A stretch of 64,000 nucleotides of DNA from Neurospora tetrasperma FGSC 2508 (taxonomy: Eukaryota; Ascomycota; Sordariomycetes; Sordariales; Sordariaceae). The stretch is taken from positions 817,713 through 881,712 of the forward strand of contig NW_009799179.1 of assembly GCF_000213175.1 (NCBI RefSeq), given 5' to 3'. Under the pieces are notes generated by a model. That model had not been told where the DNA came from. It saw only the letters and a program-made list of their open reading frames with translations, and did not search any database. Below, piece by piece: positions 39,501 through 51,970 of the stretch. The position numbers and the translations under genes are program-made. Each line of letters begins with the position of its first letter. The stretch's first letter is position 1.

Positions 39501-41909
39501 TCGACCTCGAGGGTTGCACAAGTTGCAAAGGCTTTGCCCTGGCGGGCGAGATATCCCGGATTTGCCAAGCTTTAAAACAGTAGTCAGGCAGCCAAAGGCT
39601 TGAAGGGCAGCAGGAATGCGCCCATAACAGCGCCTCCAATTTCATAACGCTGTAGATTATCAGCTTTGTTATTCCTCACGATTCGAAAACGAACGCCAAA
39701 CTCGTTCTGCATAGGTGTGTGGCTTGCCCTCCCTTGTCCGGAACACCACAAAGCCGGTACCTGAGAGCGAGCTGCTGACAGTGGCCCGATCGACAGCATT
39801 GGGACAAATTGACGATAACCTCCATAGTCGTCACGTCTTCCAACCGCTAGTCAGACGGTCGATTACGAAGACCTAACGGGTAGTCCCCTTGACTCAGAAA
39901 TGGCCAATCTCCAAATGAGATTCCCATCTCAGGAATTGCGATGCATGTAACGGTAATCATGGCTTATACCTACCTATTTCGCTGGCCTTGGGTTGCAATC
40001 TAATCCCAACTTTGACAGAAGAAGAAGTGTCAAGGAATCTCCACTTCAATGGCTGGCACGTCACTGCAAAAGAGCGAAATAGCACCGCTTGCACAGAGGG
40101 AAAAAGGTAGCCGACGACAAGCGACGCTTTTGGGGGTTCCAGAGATGCTACCGAGCAACTCGGCCCGCAAGATGTCATTCTTCTTCTCCCCCACCACCCT
40201 GAGCCAAGTCCATCTTTAGTTTCCACTTGATGACACCAATTCAGGTACCTGGAGCGCGGCGTGACCTCTACCTCGCCAAATATATAGCCCGAGCACACTA
40301 CCAGACGCTACTGCAGTGCCGACCTCCGGTCTCTACCCCCGCCAATGCCATGTGAGCTACGCGTGGGAGGATGTGGGACTTAAGTCTTCTTTGTTTCTCT
40401 CATTTGTCTTTCTTCCCTTTCCCCACGAATACCCCATCTTTTGATACCCAGTTTGCCCAGTCTCCTCCTACAACAGGACGCTTTGCGCAAGTGCCAAGCG
40501 ATGAGCTAACCCGATGCTGCCCTATACCATCCGGATGAGATTTGTACCGGGCATGTCTACTGCATAGTAGAGGTACCCAAGATCTAGATCCTCGATTTTT
40601 TATGGGGTCAAGGATGACCTGTCTGCCTTTTCACTCCTCTCCCAAGATCCTCTCGGCTTTCGTAAGACGACAACTCTGTGGCCGATTACAAATACAAAGG
40701 CTCATCTCTTTGGCTAAACCCCTTCCAGATACTCATAGTGTTAAAGTTATCAGACAGTTTTTATGCTTTTTTCCCTGTTCGTTTACGGCCGCCCTTTTCC
40801 TTGTCCTCGGCGCCAGTTCCACGATGCACTACATCACACAACCCCCTCAATACCCTTGATTCCTCCAAACCGAGCTGGTCACGAAAACAACAAGTACTCC
40901 TATACCCACTCAGGAAGCTCTCTGTCCTGCCTGGTTCCCCCACCGTTCATGTCCTGTTGTGCGGCCCCTGTTTTGCAAATCGTCAGATCCACCCGGTGAC
41001 GACGGGTGCTATCCCTATTGCTCCTTCTCCCAGGCCTTGGAGAATCCGGACAGACCTGGCTTACATTAGGGTCCTTTCTGTAGTGCGGATGGCAGTTCAT
41101 CATGCTTGACTAGCTAACCCGACATTGTTCTTTTATTGGACCTGTCAGCTACTCCGTCCCGACATCTCTTTACTGCATCCATCCCACATATGGAAGCGGC
41201 TCTTGCTCACTCTTGAAATTTCACAAGCACCCTTCGAGTATGCCCTTTATGCATACTGTTTTCTTAAAGTTTAATCATTCGATATAAATTCATCACGATT
41301 TGGTCATCAGGTCATCCACACGCAACCTCGTCATAGCCCACTTCAATTCTCTAGGTGTAGGTTTCATTAGAGCTGATTTGAACCCTCAAAAGACTAAGAC
41401 ACCTAACCTTACCACAGAGGGACTGATCGTCGTTTGCTTGTTACAACAAAGGCACGGTGCGTGGCTTGGAGAGCTGAGTGTGTGACTTCGGATACGCTTT
41501 TCCAAAGGCTGGATCAATCCGGGCCTAGTCTTCGGAGTGGGTACTCTCCTCGGGTGCAGGTGTGCGTGAGAGCCAAGCCACGAGTTGATAAGTACGGCGT
41601 AGGTAAGCCGTCCCTCTTCCTACCTAACTTTACATGAGGTAAGCGAAATTTCATGCCCATCGAGAAAGCAAAGTTGTTTGTGTTGTATTCGGTCATCAAG
41701 CTCACAAAACATCACAAGACGAACCCATCGGGCAAACCGGCGTTGGCTACTTCGTCCCTCCCGAGAAGACGAGAATATTCAGAACATATATTATCGGTCA
41801 TCAACTGTGAAGTTGCAGGCTTGGTTCACACATCAGACTCGGCAATAACGGTGCACTGTAACCCTCCACTCAACCATCGTGTCTGATCCAGTCTTCAACG
41901 CTGACCGGC
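32505..41909. other. Gene-sparse interval between rps4 and D-lactate dehydrogenase
   Basis: About 9.4 kb with no gene I can support. It holds a CT/CA microsatellite at 33459-33511 and, on both strands around 37450-38260, short exon-like frames whose splices do not join (see findings). The last few hundred bases before 41910 are the promoter of the dehydrogenase. There are no transposon-like termini, and base composition is ordinary. Confidence 0.45.
33459..33511. repeat. (CT)n followed by (CA)n microsatellite
   Basis: About 22 uninterrupted CT units are followed directly by CACACACAC, a compound dinucleotide repeat likely to vary in length between strains. Confidence 0.92.
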
Positions 41910-44015
41910 ATGTCGACAACCTACCTCATGAAAGCGGCGAGGCCCATTCGCCGGGCTGTTGCTGGCCCCGGTGTCAGTGGGAGTACTTGTAGCATTGCCT
42001 TCCGCCAGCGATTCACCACTTCGGCCGTCCGAAGCAACATCTCTGGAGAGAGCGGTGGTAGTAGCAATGGTAAAGCACGCCAGACACGATGGGCTTCGAC
42101 GTGGCCTCCTGTATCAGGAGCCATTGTCATCGCCACTACCGCCGGTCTCCTTGGCTGGAGCCTGTCAGAATTTCGGCATAACGGGTTTCCCGGAACTATG
42201 TTGATGGATAGTATCTACCCTGCGCTAGACTATGCAAGTCTACACGAGATGGAGCAGGTACGTTGGTGTGATCATTTTCCAGACCTGATTATAATCAAGT
42301 AACTGCCTTCCCACCCCACTCACAAGTCACGGGGGTTAAGCTTGGACTAACGCGAAAGTTGATAATACCAGGCTATTGCTGAGATCAGAAGAGAGATTGA
42401 GGGCGAGGACATCATTTCAACTGACCCGGATGACCTCCACGCTCATGGATATTCGGAGTGGTCATCATCCAACCCAGAGGGACTACCAGTTGCGGTAGCC
42501 TACCCCCGATCAACAGAGCATGTGTCAACAATCGCACGGATATGTCACAAGTACCGCGTACCTATCATTCCGTACTCTGGAGGGTCCAGTCTGGAAGGAA
42601 ACTTTTCTGCGCCTTACGGGGGAATCAGTGTCGATTTTGCCTTTATGGACAAGATCGTGCAGTTCAACAAGGACGATATGGACATTGTCGTGCAGCCGAG
42701 CATTGGTTGGCAGGATCTGAATGAGCAGCTGGCTAAGATGGCGAGTGGCCTCTTCTTTCCCATTGATCCAGGTATGTATTGTGCCCGCAAAAGCACGAAG
42801 ACTGGCGAGTACTCAAGACACTAACCAATATCACAGGCCCGAGTGCCAAAATTGGTGGTATGATTGGCACCAACTGCTCCGGTACGAATGCCGTCAAGTA
42901 TGGCACCATGAAAGACTGGGTCATCAACCTGACTGTGGTCCTCGCCGACGGCTCCGTCATCAAGACCCGCCGGCGTCCACGCAAGTCCTCAGCCGGCTAC
43001 AATCTCAACAGTCTTTTTGTGGGCTCGGAGGGAACTCTTGGTCTCGTAACAGAAGCGACTCTCAAGCTAGCCGTCGTCCCCGAGGAGCTCTCCGTCGCAG
43101 TCGTCACCTTCCCCACGATCCGCGACGCAGCGGCAGCAGCCGCGGAAGTCATGCAACGGGGTATTCCTGTCGCCGCCATGGAGATCATGGACGAGGTGCA
43201 GATGAAGGTAGTCAACCTAGGCGGAGCCACCGCGCCGCGGGTGTGGAAGGAGATGCCGACGCTCTTCTTCAAGTTTGCGGGGACGAAAGCAGGCGTACAG
43301 GAGAACATTGATTTGGTGCAGAGAATCACCAAGACAAATAAAGGGAGCAACTTTGAATTTGCCAAGGATGCGAGAGAGCAGAAGTTGTTGTGGTCTGCGA
43401 GGAAGGAGAGTCTGTGGAGCATGCTTGCTTTGAGGAAGGAGGGAGAGGAAGTTTGTAAGTTTTCTTTTTCTTCTCTTTTGCTTGTTCGATGAAATCCTGA
43501 CAATGAGAGGAACAAACACCACCGAGCGTTTGTTCACACAAAGACAGCAATACTAACATTACTGGTTTTCCTAGGGAGCACCGACGTTGCAGTCCCTTTC
43601 AGCCGGCTAGCCGACATCATCGAAGTTAGCAAGAAGGAGATGGACGATCTAGGATTGTTCGCTAGCATCCTTGGTCATATTGGTGACGGAAACTTCCATG
43701 AGAGCATTATTTACAACCGGCAGAAGAAGGAAGAAAGGGACAAAGTGGAAGTGTGCGTGAAGAACATGGTCAAGAGGGCGCTGGAGATGGAGGGGACATG
43801 TACGGGTGAGCACTCAATTGGCTGGGGTAAGAAGGAGTCACTATTGTGGGAGGTCGGGCCAGATACACTTGGTGTCATGGTAAGTCTTTGAACTCCGGGA
43901 GAGTTGGGCAAGGGGTTGGACTGCGTGCTAACTAAGTGTACAGAAGTCGATTAAGCTGGCATTGGATCCCAAGTGGATTATGAACCCGGGTAAGATCTTC
44001 GATCGTCGATCGTGA
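41910..44015 (+). CDS. dld1: Mitochondrial D-lactate dehydrogenase (cytochrome c), FAD-linked
   Basis: Five exons (41910-42257, 42372-42771, 42837-43454, 43575-43879, 43944-44015) encode 580 residues. Every intron has a consensus donor and acceptor, and the joined frame is continuous. Residues 1-60 are basic and Ser/Arg-rich, a mitochondrial presequence, followed by a hydrophobic segment GAIVIATTAGLLGW that can anchor it to the inner membrane. The FAD-binding type 4 (PCMH) fold includes PYSGGSSLEGN at 183-193 and PGPSAKIGGMIGTNCSGTNA. The C-terminal FAD-oxidase domain has GHIGDGNFHESI and GTCTGEHSIGWGKK, holding the histidines typical of D-lactate and D-2-hydroxyacid dehydrogenases. The enzyme oxidises D-lactate to pyruvate and passes electrons to cytochrome c. 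A D-2-hydroxyglutarate dehydrogenase (Dld2 type) is less likely given the N-terminal anchor and Dld1-like layout. Confidence 0.92.
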
Positions 44016-45401
44016 CCGGGAGGGCGAGGAGGTACGCGCTAGTGTCTAGACGATGGAGTGGCCATTAAAGGAGCACGACCAGGAGACGCGATGTTCATGG
44101 CTAAAGGGATCACGGAAGTGAGTGCATCTACTAAGAATCAAAACCACTGTCTGGACTGGATGCTGTGGCATTTCGACATTGATTTCAACGCAGGGTTTGG
44201 TTTCAGAGGCCGTAGGGCAATGACTACATCAATGACTGAGGCACAGGATATCAAGAAAAGCGGCACGCGTATATATTTCTCGGTTTGGTTGAGACTCCGT
44301 AGAGAGGAGAGGTGGTTTGTTTACATTTATCAATTGATCTGATGTCCGGCGTCGTGATTGGAAAGACAGTTTCCTTTCATGCTCCAGACGAGGAGGTTGC
44401 GACGAAACCGCGAGTACAGCGGGTTCGGATGATAAGCGGGCAGCAGTGACGAGGCCCTCTCTTCTCACATATTTCAGATTGGAGGAAGGAACGACGGCAG
44501 GGAGAAGGCACGAAGCAAAGTTTTGCAACTGCTTGAACCGCCCCGTCCATGGGTGGGTGCCTAGAAGTAGGAACATTGGGGCTCTTTCCTCAACATGGAC
44601 AAGAGCTTGGAGTTGACAAATTGATTGTCTACCTAGGTACCTCTGGTATTCCCCGGATTCATCATCTCCACGGAGCATTTGTCAATCATCTATTTCCCCG
44701 AATAGCAAATATCACGCCTCAGTCTCGGATTTGTTTTACTTTTACATATTTGAAGGGCAGTTGGAAAACAGCTCAGTTAGCTTCAGCTGTAAGTTGACAA
44801 CATTCTCCTTGCTCAATCCCAGCTCACGGCCTTCTCTACCTCACCTCTGTCTCAAGACTGCCTTTTCAATGTTCTTTCGTCCCAGTACACATAAGACACC
44901 TTGTAACGGAAGCTGAGCAGCTCAGTTGTCTCTGCGACGGAATTGTCATCTGATAGTTTTCTCCGTTCGGCGGCGTTCGAGACTCCGAGGCCAACAGGGC
45001 TTTGCCAAATCCCGTCTTTCGTCCCAATACTTCGCCCGTCATCCGTTACTTGGTAACCACCCCACCATTGTGCTCTCCCGCAAAGTCTAGAGAGGCGCAT
45101 ATGCCTTACCCTACGGTAGAGGTATTTAACGAGTGCTTTTCTCGTCCATGAGCATGGATTCTTTCCCCATCCACACTCGCCGCCTTCCTCGCCATCTAAA
45201 AGACCAAGCAACATCAAACTCAACCAAGGAATAACAGAAGAGGTGTGGTCAGTAACTACTTGCACAACCCCTCAACTACCACCTGCACGTTATCAGGCAC
45301 TTATCTCGTGGGTTTCTTCCCCATTACCCCACAAACCGATACATCTGAGTCTATTTCAAGGAACACCTGAAGGCTGACTGTGGCCAAGACAGATATCAAC
45401 C
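44016..45401. other. Intergenic between D-lactate dehydrogenase and sad-1
   Basis: This holds the dehydrogenase 3' region and the sad-1 promoter. A TACCTAGGTACC palindrome occurs near 44631. No gene is recognised; the minus-strand frames here are short and unremarkable. Confidence 0.5.
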
Positions 45402-48400
45402 ATGTCCGGAATACCCAACTGGGTAGAGCAGGCGCAGCATGCCATTCTTGTCTCGCCGGACAGAAGCCCCAGAGATCAGGACGCTCGTCCGAGGCATCCT
45501 AGCCGCCGCAGATCCAGCCAGCAGCGACATCGAGAGAACGCACCAACACCTCGACCACCCTCGCGACCATCCTCACGACCCCTCTCGCGACCCTCCTCCA
45601 ACTCTCCCCAGCCTCGCCCTCGCGCTGTTCGGCAGTTCTCACGGGGCAAACCAGCCTCATTCGCATCTCTCCCCTCTCTCACACAACCAGTCTTCATTTC
45701 CAGGGAGTGGAAGTGCGCCAGGACCGCTGCCATTCGCGTCAAGGATGTGCCGCCTGGAGCTAAACTCCAGGACCTTCACGATCTCTTCTCTGAGTATGGT
45801 CACATCAGTTACCTTGAACTTGATGAGGACCGTCAAGATGTTTCTGATCGTGGCCGGAGAGCTCTGATTCGCTTTGAGCCACCTCCGCTATCTACCGACT
45901 TTCTCTGTCGAGGCATCTGCAGACTCAGGATTGGACTTGTCGACCACTGGCTGCCTCTCGAGACAGTGGACCCAAAGCGCGAGGATCGCAAAGAACGCAC
46001 CATCAAGACTCAGCTCGGCAACACTTGCCCGCAAACTCTATACGTCTTTCCCTCCACACTGTCTTTCGGTCTATTAGTCCAGCCTGCAGTATTCATGAAG
46101 AAACAATCCGTTCAAACCCTCTCGTCCGACTCTTTACTGAGACTCGAGTTCGATTTCAAGCGCATGCGACTGGTGATTAAATTCTCCCTCCACTACCAAC
46201 GCGAATCTAGTGGTTTTCGCAGACAGAATGAGCATTACAAGCTCCATATCAAGTTTGGAGTCATCAAGGAGTTATGCAGAACCATGGTCGGCGAGGAGCA
46301 TCGTCAAGCTTTGGTCATGACTCTCCGGGATCCGCCGGTTGCGTACAGGAAGAAGGATGTCTCAAAGACATTTGGCGAGGATCGGCTGACTTGGAGCGAG
46401 AATGACCTCTGGGAGAGAGTGGTCGACATTAGCCCTGGACTCGATGCCAGCAGAAACCCAGTTTCACTCGCCGAGAACCACCAGTACATTGAACTGGGAC
46501 GGTGGCTTACCTATTGGATTGAGCTGGATCGACAATCAACAAGAGTCTGGGATCAAGTTCAACAACATTTGCTCGATTGGAATCTCAGGACTAAGTTGAC
46601 TGTCTTTCCCGAGCCGCTTCCCAACCAAAAGCCAAAGGTATGGGATTTTCTGGATGATAGATACGGCCATGAGATTCAACAAGTCTCCTCACGGTCCTGG
46701 GGCAACGACTTTTCGCTTTTAGCCGCACCGCCCCGTATTTCTCTACCGTTTGATGTTCGGTATCAGCTTGAAGTCTGCATATCGCAAGGAATCATCAACG
46801 AGCACAACATTGACCGGCCATTCCTTGAGAAGCTGATGGAATTTTGTGATAATGACAACAGCTTCGGCAAAGATCGGGCTCGCCTCATCCTCGAATACGT
46901 TGCCGATGAGTATGCTGGAAAGCGTATTTTCGACCCGATGGAACTCTTCAAGGATAATGCAGCCTTAACTTATTTCCCAACTAGTTTCATGATACCCAAC
47001 CATTGCGCTTGGGTTCGTAGGGTCACGATCACCCCTACTCGTATCTACTTCAGTACCCCCTGCGTCGAACCCACGAACCGCGTCATCCGCCAGTGGAGAC
47101 ATGCACAAGACTACTTTATCCGCATTCAATTCACCGATGAAGTTCTTGAAGGACGTATCAAGAGCGGCGAAGCGGAACTTCCCCTATTCTTGCGTGTGTA
47201 CAGGGTATTGGAGAAAGGGGTTGCCATGGGTCCGTGGCATTGGAAGTTCCTTGCCTTTGGCAACTCTCAGATTCGAGAAGCCGGAGCCTTCATGTTCTGT
47301 GAACAGAGCAACTTGACATGCGACATGATGCGAGCCTGGATGGGCCGCTTCAGTCATATCAAGGTCATTGCCAAGTATGCGGCTAGACTTGGGCAGTGTT
47401 TCTCAACTACCCGTTTGGTGCCTGGCATCCCGGCACCGAGGATCATCACCATCCCTGATGTCGAAAAGGACGGATTTTGCTTCACGGATGGAATAGGCAA
47501 GATTTCCCCTTTGCTTGCAAAGATCGTAGCGCATGACTGGAGCATTGACCCGCCGCCGTCAGCTTACCAGTTCCGCATGGGAGGTTGCAAGGGAGTCTTG
47601 GTAACTTGGCCTGATGTGAAGGGTATGGAGGTTCATATTCGGAAGTCACAGGAAAAGTTTGTTGCCGAATTCAATGGTCTTGAAGTCGTCAGATGCTCGC
47701 AGTTCTCAACCGCCACCCTTAACCGGCAGATTATTGCCGTTCTCTCGTCTCTTGGTGTTCCCGATCAAGTCTTTGTAGACATGATGGAGCAGCAGCTTTC
47801 TGACTTCAATGCGGCGATGGAGGACAAACAAAAGGCGACGGCGATCCTGAAAACGTTCATTGATGAAAACCATATGACACCCATCATTGCAGAGATGCTT
47901 GCTTACGGTTTCATGGAGTCCCAGGAGCCTTTTGTTCGCACCCTACTCCAGCTGTGGCGATCATGGTCTATCAAAACGTTGAAGGAGAAAGCGCGACTCA
48001 ATGTCGAAAAGAGTGCGTTCGTGCTCGGCTGTGTTGATGAGACTGGCACTCTGAAAGGGCATATGAAGGTCACCGAAGACTGGAAAGACGTGCCCAGTGA
48101 GAAGCTTCCACAAATATTCTTACAGATTCCCGATGATGTCAATGGCGGGTACAGGGTTATTACTGGAACCTGCGTCGTTGGCAGAAACCCGTCTCTCCAT
48201 CCTGGTGATATCCGTGTGGTGGAGGCAGTTGATGTCCCTGCTTTGCGGCATCTAAGAGACGTGGTGGTGTTCCCCTTGGCTGGGGACAGAGACGTGCCCA
48301 GCATGTGCTCTGGTGGAGACCTCGATGGTGATGACTTCTTTGTTATTTGGGACCCTTTGCTTATCCCGAAGGAACGCTCCCATCCCCCAATGACCAGTGA

Positions 48401-50361
48401 GCCCATTGCGGGCAAGGAGTTGGCAACCGAACCGACCGTCAACAACCTGATTACCTTCTTTGTGTTGTATATGAAGTACAACAATCTGCCGTTGATCGCT
48501 CATGCTCATCTGGCGACAGCAGATGCGGAGGTGGAAGGAGTGAAGAGCCCGAAATGTAAGTGAACTGTATCATGTTTTTAGAAGAAATACCTATTGACCG
48601 TTCAATCTTACAGGCCTTGAGCTCGCCTCACTTCATTCCATGGCTGTTGACTACGTGAAGACTGGTGTTGCCGCCGAGTTTCCGAGACGGCTTGACCCCA
48701 AGACCTGGCCTCATTTCATGGAGAAAAACAGACACACTTACCACTCCGTAACAGCACTTGGAAAGCTCTACGATATGGTTAAACGGGAAACATTCGACAT
48801 GAAAGAGAACTACCAGCTGCCCTTTGATAACCGCATCCTCAAGCACACAAAGTGCCGCGCTCTTAGGGATGAGACGCTGACCAAAGCCCGTCGCATCAAA
48901 TCTCAGTACGACACCGCTATGCGCCGCGTGATGTGCCAGCTCGAAATCACAACCGAGTTCGAAGTTTGGACCGCCTTTGTCATGTCCAAGCCCCGCGTGG
49001 GCTCAGACTACAAACTCCAAGACAACGTCGGTCGCGAGTCTTCTGTCCTCAAGCAACACTTCAAGGATCAGTGTAAAAATGAGGCTGGCGGTGATCTCCT
49101 TTCCTTCGTATCGGCCATGTACAGGGTCACGTACGAAGAAGTTCGCATTGCCCTTTTCGAAGCCAAACAACCGCACGTTAGACCTGACGGCAGGCTTGGA
49201 ACTAGGAAAATTACACCAAAGACCATGCCACTTGTTAGCTTTCCCTGGCTATTTTGGGACAAGCTCGGTGAGCTTGCCAGGGCAGGCGCCGTATTGCAAA
49301 GGAGACTTGACGATGGAAGTGAGGATATGGACCTTCTGAGCGACGTCCCGCTCGTTTTCCAGAGGCGCAGAGGCAGACATAATGCAAGTGGCAGCAGTGA
49401 CTTTATGGATGAACATGGTGATCCCCTTTCTTATACACGCACAAGCGATGGCAAGATCATTCACTATGGTCAGATCTTGAACCTTTTCAGTCACGACGAC
49501 GAGGATGGAGATGAGAGAAATGACGCCCGGGACAGAAACGGCTCCAGCGAAGATTCGACTCATGTTTCTAATTCGTCCAAATCCAGCTCCAACCTTAGCC
49601 CGGTTGCTGAGGAGGACCTTCTTACTTTTGAGTCGCCTCCAGCTAGTCCAGGTGTCACTCCTGCGTCTCCGCAAGTTGATCTACTAGGCCCGACGCTTAC
49701 GCTCACCAAGGCCGAGCTCGCCATCGGTCTCGCTGGTCCGGTTGCCACTACCTATACTCCTCCGCCTACGGATGAGGAGACAGTAATCTGCCGTGGACAC
49801 TCCAACCGCACCAGTCACCTCAGTGCTTCGTCTTCGTCACTTGATCCTCAACCTCTGATTGAGGAGACTTCTGGGGAGAACGAGGATCTCCTGCTAGATA
49901 TCTATTCTGCGTCTCCCCCTAGGGCGGGTGGTGCTGGATTGGCCTCGGCCGTTGGAAGCGATGTTCCTGTCAAGGGCGGACCTCCTCCCGTTTGGATGGA
50001 GCAGGTGATCAGGATGGGCCACAGGATTCCAACCCCTCCTCTTGACTCGATTGCGATCCCGAATGTGATTGGAGTTCCGCAATTCGAGAGTCCGCTCACT
50101 GGGACTGTTGTGGCTTCTGCTATTCAGGATCCGTTTGTTTCCCCTTCTCCTGCGGTTGCCGCTCCTGCTACCGGTGGTGGTGGTGGTGGTGGTGGATATA
50201 TTGGTAGTGGCGGTCCCATCAACAAGGAGCTCGTCATGGGATTAGATGGAGGGGTCAAAGAGGAAGATGGCGAGGAAACCGAAGAGGAGGCTGAGGAGGT
50301 CGAGTTGGAGATTGACGAGGACCCAGTTGCAGTGCGTTTTGCACAGATGGCGGCGCTTTAA
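45402..50361 (+). CDS. sad-1: RNA-dependent RNA polymerase of the SAD-1/Rdp1 class
   Basis: Two exons (45402-48555 and 48614-50361) encode about 1633 residues; the 58-nt phase-1 intron has a GTAAGT donor and TTACAG acceptor. Residues 20-85 are Arg/Ser/Pro-rich. An RRM-like fold lies at about 109-160 (IRVKDVPPGAKLQDL). The eukaryotic RdRP domain follows, with GDGFCFTDGIGKISPLLA-like sequence (written here KDGFCFTDGIGKIS) and the catalytic loop GGDLDGDDFFVIWDP, the aspartates at 973, 975 and 977. The last 300 residues are Ser/Pro-rich with polyglycine and an acidic tail. In Neurospora the SAD-1 polymerase makes dsRNA from aberrant transcripts of unpaired DNA in meiosis, feeding Dicer and Argonaute at the nuclear periphery (meiotic silencing). 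The length and the RRM plus long tail fit SAD-1 better than QDE-1 (shorter, no RRM) or RRP-3. Assignment rests on architecture and memory of the family. Confidence 0.9.
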
Positions 50362-50557
50362 GGCGCGTTGAGACCACTGGTACCACATTCATTTGTAGTG
50401 CTTATTGATTGGTAGCCTTTGAATCGTACTTGAAGTATTTTAGGGCCAATCGTTGAGTTAGTTTAGGTTTTCAGCAGTGCTTTAGGATTGGTAGTAATGT
50501 AATCTGATTATGCTTGCCTTCAAAACTCTGATATTTGACCTGTTACTTGATTGGACT

Positions 50558-51970
50558 TTATACATCACCACCTCCTCCGCTGTCTTTTACTCGACTCCTC
50601 TCATACTGATCCCCAACCTCATCTTCGATCACCGACTCTCTTCCAGAGTACTGTGACTCACAGTCACTCCACACCTTCTCCTCTTCCTCGTCCTCATCCT
50701 CCTCGTCACTCTCATCCGACGCCTCCGGCGGTTCATCTACTGTGTTCCCATTGAACCAATCCATACCCATACCCTGATTAGACAGCGCAGCCAAGTCCAA
50801 CATTGCAGCATTGAAGTTGAAAATGGATAAACTCCGCGCTACCAGATCCAAAGCTACTTTTCCCTTGGTTGAGCTCGCGAAGGAGGCATGGCGGAGGTTA
50901 TCGTCGTCGTCGTCGTCGTCAGCAGCATCCATGCTTTTGCTTTTGCTGTTACCCTCCCCCAAAACCACAGGCCCTTTCGTTGAACTTCTTGATGTGATGA
51001 TACCATGTGTTTCGTTTTGCCCTCCTATTGGTATAATTGGTTTGATGTGCTGAGGATCAGGTAGAAGTGACTTGGTGGACTTGAACTTGACGTCCTCAAA
51101 GCAGCACGTCGAGTCCAGCTCTTTTAGAGAGATCATTTCGATGATGCCTTCTTCTTCGTTCCCTTCGTTCTGCCCCTGTGTTATACACATGCGAAAGGGT
51201 TCACCATCACCACGTCGTTGCCGTTGTCGATACTCTGCCCCGATGAAAGTGATGGAGGACAGTGCGTTGATGCCGAAAAGTTTAACTCGTTTTTGTTTTT
51301 GGGGGTGCCAGGTTACTGAGGATATACTGAGGATTGTGTCAGTCCGTTTTGGTCGTGTGTATGTGTGTGTGTGAGGAGAAAGGTAAAAAAAAAAAAAGAA
51401 AAAAAAGAAAAGGGGGGTGGGAACGTACCAGATCTCCCCACTAACACCCTTATCCAAATTCACCACCGGGACACTCCTCCTCCCCTCGATTATGGGTTGA
51501 TCGCTCCTCAACCAGAGTCGATCGCCTACGTCGTTGGCCCAGTTTGCTGTGTGCACGATGCCGTGGATTGGGGAGGTGTAGCTTTTTGATGTCTTTGTTC
51601 GGGATTTCTCATTGTCATTGGCCACATTGCTGTCTCTACTGTTGACTTTCTGATTACCAGCTCGAACTCGACTTTCACCCGAATCAGTAGCAAAAGAGGG
51701 AAACTCTTTGTCACTAGCTGAGTCAGGATAAGGAATGATGTCGGATCTGGATACCCATTGGACGTGGTTATCCCCCGGTCCACCCACTTGCCGGATGATA
51801 AGCTTATCTTTTGAGGAATCGGAAGTTGGGAGGAAGATGTTGGTGGGGGATTCGAGGTGGTGGTGGGGGAGGAAAGTGTTTCTTGGGGGAGATAGACTAA
51901 AGCCGAAGCCGGAGGGTTGGGAGAAGGAAGGGCGGTATTGGTAGCGGTAGGTTGGGATTGTTGTCGACAT
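50558..51970 (-). CDS. Unrecognised acidic low-complexity protein
   Basis: Two exons, complement of 50558-51326 and 51429-51970, encode about 436 residues. The 102-nt phase-2 intron has a GTACGT donor, a CTGAC branch site and a CCTCAG acceptor. Reading through it would insert a polyphenylalanine and His/Thr stretch, so it is clearly intronic. The start at 51970 (MSTTIPTYRYQYRP) was preferred over an upstream in-frame methionine whose extension looks like untranslated sequence. The most protein-like part runs from about 140 to 240 (IHGIVHTANWANDVGDRLWL, then ISSVTWHPQ and FGINALSSITFIGAEYR). The C-terminal third has an Asp run and a long Asp/Glu stretch. I recognise no domain. Its 3' end faces the sad-1 stop 196 bases away, so the two transcripts probably overlap in their untranslated regions. 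Confidence 0.65.
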   Translation of the reverse strand: MSTTIPTYRYQYRPSFSQPSGFGFSLSPPRNTFLPHHHLESPTNIFLPTSDSSKDKLIIRQVGGPGDNHVQWVSRSDIIPYPDSASDKEFPSFATDSGESRVRAGNQKVNSRDSNVANDNEKSRTKTSKSYTSPIHGIVHTANWANDVGDRLWLRSDQPIIEGRRSVPVVNLDKGVSGEIWYVPTPLFFFFFFFFYLSPHTHTYTRPKRTDTILSISSVTWHPQKQKRVKLFGINALSSITFIGAEYRQRQRRGDGEPFRMCITQGQNEGNEEEGIIEMISLKELDSTCCFEDVKFKSTKSLLPDPQHIKPIIPIGGQNETHGIITSRSSTKGPVVLGEGNSKSKSMDAADDDDDDDNLRHASFASSTKGKVALDLVARSLSIFNFNAAMLDLAALSNQGMGMDWFNGNTVDEPPEASDESDEEDEDEEEEKVWSDCESQYSGRESVIEDEVGDQYERSRVKDSGGGGDV